From Kribbella voronezhensis (GTDB lineage Bacteria; Actinomycetota; Actinomycetes; Propionibacteriales; Kribbellaceae): 64,000 nt of DNA. How positions within the stretch are numbered: the first letter of the stretch is position 1; every line of letters starts with the position of its first letter. Location: positions 5,613,098 to 5,677,097 of the forward strand of contig NZ_SOCE01000001.1 of the NCBI RefSeq assembly GCF_004365175.1, written 5' to 3'. This document shows, piece after piece, positions 59,708 to 64,000 of the stretch. The notes beneath the pieces were generated by a model. That model was given only the letters and a program-made list of their open reading frames with translations. It ran no database searches and had not been told where the DNA came from. Both the position numbers and the translations under genes were made by a program.

Positions 59708-60454
59708 TTACGAGGGCCGATACCGGTTGCCGTCGGCAACGGCGTGGCCGGTGTCGGCCAGTTCGCCGAGGACAGCGCGCGCCTGGGCGCTTGACCAGCG
59801 GAAGGCGCGGGCCAGTTCGGTGGGGGTGGCGGTCAGCATCGTGTCGAGGTACTGCGCTGCCGCTGCCCTGTGATCGGTGCCGCCACCGACGTCGAACTGC
59901 TCGCAGGTGAGAGTGAGCAGCGCCGCCGGCCAGCCGTTCGAGCTTTCCTGTACGCCGGCCGTGGTGACCAGCAGATTCTTCTGGAGTTCGCCGATCGCGC
60001 GCTGGTAGCGGTTCTTGTCGCCGAGAAGTTGCCGCAGGGTGGCGCTGGACAACGGCTCGACCGCGAGGGCCGCGGCGATTTCATGGGCGGCCGGCGAGAG
60101 GTCGAGGCGCTCGTGGTCGTCCAGTTCACCGTCGCCGGGGTAGAGCGCGGCCAGCAGGGCAGGGGACAGGAAGGAACCGCGGCCGCCGAGATAAGCGCCG
60201 TACCAGGCGAGGCCGCGGCGGGGGAGTTCGTCCTTCCAGGTCCAGACGCGTTGCTCGTTCTCGCCCATGCCGCTGCCGAACGGTTCGTCGTCCTCGTCGG
60301 CGACCGCCTCCCACAGTGACGGAGCGATCGGCTTCGGCGCAGGGAAGAGCAGCGCGAAGCCGACGTCGTCGATGAACTTGCCGGCCCGCTCCACCGAGCC
60401 GATCCGGCGACCACGGACCCACCAGCGCCGAGCGAGTTCTACTGCAGAAGGCAT
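59708..60454 (-). CDS. Winged-helix protein, possibly AlkZ/YcaQ-related
   Basis: A 248-residue protein. The opening ELARRWWVRGRRIGSVERAG and the segments PSLWEAVADEDDEPFG, WTWKDELPRRGLAWYGAYLG and AALAVEPLSSATLRQLLGDK recall actinobacterial proteins annotated as AlkZ-related, whose model member unhooks DNA cross-links. The two C-terminal helix blocks look like winged helices (SSATLRQLLGDKNRYQRAIG; TPTELARAFRWSSAQARAVL). The catalytic QxQ/QxD motif of true AlkZ is not evident, so glycosylase activity is doubtful. Confidence 0.55.
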   Translation of the reverse strand: MPSAVELARRWWVRGRRIGSVERAGKFIDDVGFALLFPAPKPIAPSLWEAVADEDDEPFGSGMGENEQRVWTWKDELPRRGLAWYGAYLGGRGSFLSPALLAALYPGDGELDDHERLDLSPAAHEIAAALAVEPLSSATLRQLLGDKNRYQRAIGELQKNLLVTTAGVQESSNGWPAALLTLTCEQFDVGGGTDHRAAAAQYLDTMLTATPTELARAFRWSSAQARAVLGELADTGHAVADGNRYRPS

Positions 60455-60598
60455 CTACTGATCATCCTGTTCCAGGTGGGCATCGAGGCGTCGAGGCGGC
60501 AGTTGCCACCCAAGGAATATAGATCCGCCCTGGTCAGGCTGCCCGCGATGAGGAGCGCGAGAGCTTTCGGTGGGCCGGTTCGGTGTCAGGATGGCGGG

Positions 60599-61474
60599 GT
60601 GGAGTCCTACCTCGAGCGGGCGCCGGTGGCGGCATTGGCGGGGGTGGTGCGGACTGTGTGGATCCAGCGCACCGGCCCGACGGCGTACGCGCAACGGCAT
60701 TTGCCGACCGGCGGTGTGGAGCTTCACTTTCCGATCGGTGGGCGGCCGCAGTTGCTCGGTCCGTTGACCGGTGCGGAGGTCGAGATCATCCCGGCGCACA
60801 CCACGATCGTCGGCGTGCGGTTCCAGCCGGGCACTCCGCCGCCGCTGCCGACAGTGCTCGACGATCTGGTGGACCAGCGGCTCGGGCTGGCTGACTTGTG
60901 GCGCGGATCGGCGGATCGTCTCGCGGAGGCGATGGCATTGGCCGGTACGCCGGAACGGGCGCTCGGGATCTTGCAGGCCCACTTGGTCCAGGCGTTTCGC
61001 AGTTCGGACTCCGATCGCTTGGTGCGTGCGGCGGTCCAGGCGCTGATGCCGTGGCAGCCGGTCAACATCGACGCGCTGGCCAACCACCTCGCACTCTCCA
61101 GCAGCCAACTGCGCCGCCGGTGCCTGCAATCGGTCGGGATGACGCCCAAGGTGCTGCAGCGGACGCTGCGATTCCAGGGATTCCTCGCGCTGTTCCAGGC
61201 CGGTGCGGCAGCGTCCGGTCGGCGCGGAGCCGACGGCACAGCGGGGCTGGCGATCGACGCGGGGTACGCCGACCAGGCCCACCTCAGTCGGGAATGCCTC
61301 CGCTTGACCGGCCTGACGCCACGGGAGTTCCTCGGCGCGAACGCCGACCGCTGCGCCTGCGACCACGACCACTCGGCGTCGTACCGGACCTACCTCGCCA
61401 GTCGTCCGGTGCCTGAGCTTGCGCGATTTGTTCAAGATTCGGCCGGCCGGAAGCTCGTAGTTTCGGGGGCGTGA
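60599..61474 (+). CDS. AraC-family transcriptional regulator with DUF6597-like N-terminus
   Basis: A 291-residue regulator. The N-terminal region (VRTVWIQRTGPTAYAQRHLP, GVELHFPIGGRPQLL, IVGVRFQPGTPPPLP) is the sensor type seen in many actinobacterial AraC proteins. The C-terminal double helix-turn-helix is IDALANHLALSSSQLRRRCL and AIDAGYADQAHLSRECLRLT. After it comes an acidic/histidine-cysteine stretch CACDHDH that may bind metal. The GTG at 60599 is preferred over the longer frame because homology starts there. Its stop overlaps the flavoenzyme start by 4 bases, so the regulator heads its own operon. Confidence 0.85.
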   Translation: MESYLERAPVAALAGVVRTVWIQRTGPTAYAQRHLPTGGVELHFPIGGRPQLLGPLTGAEVEIIPAHTTIVGVRFQPGTPPPLPTVLDDLVDQRLGLADLWRGSADRLAEAMALAGTPERALGILQAHLVQAFRSSDSDRLVRAAVQALMPWQPVNIDALANHLALSSSQLRRRCLQSVGMTPKVLQRTLRFQGFLALFQAGAAASGRRGADGTAGLAIDAGYADQAHLSRECLRLTGLTPREFLGANADRCACDHDHSASYRTYLASRPVPELARFVQDSAGRKLVVSGA

Positions 61475-62757
61475 CAGAGCTCATCGATCGCCTCGACGGC
61501 GAACTGTTCAGTCCGGACTCACCGGGGTACGACGCGGTTCGCCGACCGGTGAATGTGGCGTTCCAGGGCCGGCGCCCGAAGTACGTCGTACGGTGCCGCT
61601 CGGTCGCCGACGTCGTCGCCGCGCTGGCCTTCGCGCGTGCCACCAGTGAGCGTCTCGTCCCCCGTGGCGGCGGGCACTGCTTCGCGGGCCGGTCTTCGAC
61701 AGACGGGATCGTGCTCGACCTGTCGGGCCTCGACGGCATCTCGGTGGCTGCGGACGGGACCGCGACCATCGGGGCCGGTGTCCGGCTCGGGCAGCTCTAT
61801 GCGGCGTTGCATGCGGAGGGTCGGACCATCCCCGCGGGGTGTGGTCCGACTGTGGGCATCGCTGGTCTCACGCTTGGTGGCGGTATCGGTCTGCTGGGCC
61901 GCAGGTACGGGCTGACCTGCGACCACCTGGTCGGGGCTCAGGTGGTCCTCGCCGACGGCAGCGTCGTGGACTGCGACGAGGACCACGAACCCGAGCTGTT
62001 CTGGGGTCTGCGGGGTGCGGGTGGCGGTCAGTTCGGGGTGGTCACCGTACTGCGGTTCGCCACCGTCCCGGAGCCGACGGCGACCTACCTCGTGGCGCGC
62101 CTGCCGATCACGGCACCCGAGGAACTGGTGGCGACGTGGCAGACCTGGGCGCCGGACGCGCCGGACGACCTCACGGTCAAACTCGTCGTCGCAGCGGAAC
62201 CAGGCCGGCCCCTCGAGCTGACGCTCATCGGCGCGTCGCTGCTGGCAGAAGGACCGACTCGATCGCTTCTGCGGGAGTTCGCGGAACCTTCCGCGCTGGA
62301 GGTGCGCAGGATGCCGTACAGCCTGTTGAAGGAGGCGTTCGACGATCCGCGCGGGCTGCCCGCGATCCGGCTGAGATCGGAGTACTTCTCGCGGTCGATG
62401 ACCCCGGGGACTGTCGCTGCTCTACTGGGGGCGCTTGACGGCGGCGACGGCCCGCGTGAGCTGAACCTCCACGCGATGGGTGGCGCCTACGGCCGGGTTG
62501 CCGAGGACGCCACTGCCTTTGCCCACCGCAACGAGCGCTTCCTGCTCGAGCACGTCGGCGCGGTCACCGATCCGTGGGTGGACGTCTCCTGGTCGATCGC
62601 TCACCCGGAGGGGTCCGGACGCGTCTACCCCAACTTTCCCGATCCGGCGCTCGACGACTGGGCCACGGCGTACCACGGGGGCAATTACGCCAGGTTGCAG
62701 GCGATCAAGCGCGCCTATGACCCGGATCGGTTCTTCGACTTCCCGCAAGCCATCTGA
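61471..62757 (+). CDS. FAD-linked oxidoreductase with BBE domain, probably bicovalent flavin
   Basis: A 428-residue vanillyl-alcohol-oxidase/PCMH-family flavoenzyme. The FAD domain contains VVRCRSVADVVAALAFARAT, the histidine site RGGGHCFAG and the cysteine site AGCGPTVGIAGLTLGGGIG, a spacing typical of 8-alpha-histidyl/6-cysteinyl bicovalent FAD. The C-terminal BBE motif reads YPNFPDPALDDWATAYHGGN and ends with DPDRFFDFPQAI. These enzymes oxidise sugars, alkaloids or secondary metabolites with oxygen. It is in an operon with the AraC regulator upstream and the RibD-like gene 9 bases downstream. No signal peptide is evident. Confidence 0.9.
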   Translation: MTELIDRLDGELFSPDSPGYDAVRRPVNVAFQGRRPKYVVRCRSVADVVAALAFARATSERLVPRGGGHCFAGRSSTDGIVLDLSGLDGISVAADGTATIGAGVRLGQLYAALHAEGRTIPAGCGPTVGIAGLTLGGGIGLLGRRYGLTCDHLVGAQVVLADGSVVDCDEDHEPELFWGLRGAGGGQFGVVTVLRFATVPEPTATYLVARLPITAPEELVATWQTWAPDAPDDLTVKLVVAAEPGRPLELTLIGASLLAEGPTRSLLREFAEPSALEVRRMPYSLLKEAFDDPRGLPAIRLRSEYFSRSMTPGTVAALLGALDGGDGPRELNLHAMGGAYGRVAEDATAFAHRNERFLLEHVGAVTDPWVDVSWSIAHPEGSGRVYPNFPDPALDDWATAYHGGNYARLQAIKRAYDPDRFFDFPQAI

Positions 62758-62766
62758 AGGAGAGCA

Positions 62767-63360
62767 ATGAGCAAGGTCTTGAGTGCTCTGTCCGTCTCGG
62801 TGGACGGCTACATCACCGGCCGCGATCCCGGCGAGGGGCGCGGGCTCGGTGACGGATCGATGCTGTTCGACTGGTACTTCGACGGGGACACGCCGAGTCA
62901 GGTGTTCGACGGGTTCAAGCTGAGCGAACCCAGCGCCCGAGTGTTCGACGTCGCGGCCGCGCGGGTCGGTGTGAGCCTCGTCGGCCGCAACACCTACGAC
63001 GATTCCGGCTGGATCAACGGCGGAACCCCGCACCCGGACGCACCACTGGTCCTCCTCACCCATCACCCGTTGCCGGAGGAGCGGGAGCGGCAGACGGTCG
63101 TCACGACCGGGATCGAGGACGCCGTGGCGGCGGCTCGTGAGCTTGCCGGTGGCAAGGATGTCGCTCTGATGGGTGGTGGCGTGGTGACGGCGGCACTGGC
63201 CGCGGGGCTCGTTGACGAGCTGATCCTGCATCAGATCCCGATCCTGCTCGGCGCCGGCAGGCCGTACTTCCAATCGCTGCCGGAGCACGTGAAGCTCCGG
63301 CTCATCGAGGCCGTGCCGGCACCGGGTGTGACGCATCTGCACTACGAGGTCGTCCGATGA
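62767..63360 (+). CDS. Dihydrofolate reductase/RibD C-terminal family protein
   Basis: A 197-residue reductase-fold protein: LSALSVSVDGYITGRDPGEG opens as in DHFR-like RibD_C proteins, SLVGRNTYDDSGW is the nucleotide-side helix, and VALMGGGVVTAALAAGLVDE is the glycine-rich NADPH loop. IPILLGAGRPYF follows. A strong GAAGGAG ribosome site precedes the ATG. These stand-alone proteins are probably NADPH reductases of unknown substrate and are often induced by AraC/MarR regulators. Its stop overlaps the next gene (ATGA). Confidence 0.88.
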   Translation: MSKVLSALSVSVDGYITGRDPGEGRGLGDGSMLFDWYFDGDTPSQVFDGFKLSEPSARVFDVAAARVGVSLVGRNTYDDSGWINGGTPHPDAPLVLLTHHPLPEERERQTVVTTGIEDAVAAARELAGGKDVALMGGGVVTAALAAGLVDELILHQIPILLGAGRPYFQSLPEHVKLRLIEAVPAPGVTHLHYEVVR

Positions 63361-64000
63361 TCCTCGTCACGGGAGGACTGGGCATGATCGGCGCCCACAC
63401 AGCTCGCGCGCTGGTGGACCTCGGCGAGGAGGTGGTCGTCACGACGTACCGGCGTACCGAGGTGCCGTCCTTCCTTGACGGGAAGGTCGCGGTGGAATCG
63501 CTCGATGTGACCGACCGGGACGCGTTCCTTGCTCTCGGCAAGCGTTATGAGATCAGCGACATCGTCCACCTGGCCGGCACGATTCCCGGCGAGGATCCGG
63601 TCGGCTTCTTCCGTGCGGACCTGGCCGGGCTGCTCAATGCGCTGGACGCCGCCCGGAGTTGGGGCGTCCGGAGATTCGCCGTGGCGAGCAGCATCGGTGT
63701 CTACATCGGGCGGAACGAGATTCCCTGGCACGAGGAGCTCGACCTGCCGTCGGCGGACCTGCCGCATCTGATCATCGCCTTCAAGAAGGCGGTCGAGCCG
63801 ATCACCACGCACAGCCTTCGAGGCACCGGTGTCGAGCCGGTGCTGCTGCGGATCGGCAGCATCTGGGGACCGCTGATGGACCCCGAATCCGCGTTCAGCC
63901 CGCGGCCGCCGTACATCAGCGCCGTCCTCCGCGGCGAGAAACCACAAGCCCTGTACGCCGACGACGGCGGCGACTGTTGCTACGCCCCCGACGCCGGCCG
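63357..64000 (+). CDS. NAD-dependent epimerase/dehydratase (extended SDR), 3' end outside the window
   Basis: The first 214 residues of an extended SDR: the cofactor motif TGGLGMIGAHTARALVDLG, LDVTDRD, DIVHLAGTIPG and FAVASSIGVYIG are clear. The usual catalytic YxxxK is not obvious: the helix reads LPHLIIAFKKAVEP, with lysines but no tyrosine four residues before. It may therefore be a non-catalytic or altered member. The ATG overlaps the preceding stop, so it is the fourth gene of the AraC-led operon. The substrate is unknown. Confidence 0.82.
   Translation, partial: MILVTGGLGMIGAHTARALVDLGEEVVVTTYRRTEVPSFLDGKVAVESLDVTDRDAFLALGKRYEISDIVHLAGTIPGEDPVGFFRADLAGLLNALDAARSWGVRRFAVASSIGVYIGRNEIPWHEELDLPSADLPHLIIAFKKAVEPITTHSLRGTGVEPVLLRIGSIWGPLMDPESAFSPRPPYISAVLRGEKPQALYADDGGDCCYAPDAG

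Overview
The window is a GC-rich (roughly 70% by eye) stretch of an actinobacterial chromosome. GTG/TTG starts, tightly overlapping operons, SARP/AfsR, ROK, LacI, XRE and MerR regulators, and many secreted glycoside hydrolases with ricin-type lectin modules suggest a soil actinomycete. The gene styles remind me of Kribbella or another member of the Nocardioidales/Propionibacteriales; this is inference, because there is no rRNA or marker gene to test it. I see no tRNA, rRNA, CRISPR array, transposase or integrase.

Layout. 1-9 kb holds assorted housekeeping and orphan genes: a LysR fragment, a beta-hydroxyacid dehydrogenase, an ABM monooxygenase, a nucleoside-kinase-like protein, a wrecked FAD monooxygenase, a stand-alone LigD polymerase, ilvE, an XRE regulator with its divergent repeat/zinc-ribbon partner, and a LuxR-type regulator. 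9-14 kb holds a divergent pair of secreted enzymes (a 1000-residue subtilase and a GH18 chitinase). 14.1-17.2 kb is a translationally coupled pair: a receiver domain fused to a thioredoxin-reductase-like flavoprotein, and a cyclic-nucleotide-binding-domain sensor kinase. 17-19 kb has an aminoglycoside-phosphotransferase-like protein and a Tat-exported poly-gamma-glutamate hydrolase.

18.9-33.6 kb is a galactoside island. It contains KDG(al) kinase and aldolase, a secreted sialidase, a mutarotase-like protein, D-galactonate dehydratase, a DgoR-like GntR regulator, an SDR dehydrogenase, a three-gene sugar ABC importer, a cytoplasmic GH36 alpha-galactosidase and a secreted GH27 alpha-galactosidase. 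The set fits release and import of alpha-galactosides followed by oxidative (De Ley-Doudoroff type) galactose breakdown to pyruvate and glyceraldehyde 3-phosphate. Short operator-like sequences are shared between parts of the island.

33.8-41.2 kb carries a secreted C39-like/FG-GAP protein, a questin-oxidase-like protein, a large SARP regulator, an alpha/beta hydrolase and a HAD phosphatase. 41.4-58.4 kb is a beta-glucan/chitin island: two GH1 beta-glucosidases, a complete peptide/oligosaccharide-type ABC importer, LacI and ROK regulators, and a secreted GH16 laminarinase, GH30 beta-1,6-glucanase-like enzyme and GH18 chitinase, all three with near-identical ricin-type lectin modules. Two LacI-type operators tie the importer promoter to the GH16/GH30 promoter region. 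Together these enzymes would attack fungal cell walls. 58.5-64 kb holds a MerR/GyrI-like regulator, a VOC protein, a winged-helix protein, and an AraC-led operon with a BBE flavoenzyme, a DHFR/RibD-like reductase and an incomplete SDR epimerase.

Non-coding structure of interest includes a 105-bp element with about 22-bp terminal inverted repeats present twice, three tandem repeat arrays (39, 43 and 25 bp periods), paired near-identical hairpins, and an excess of GTACTRCG words. All coordinates, motifs and similarities were read by eye; no database search was run.
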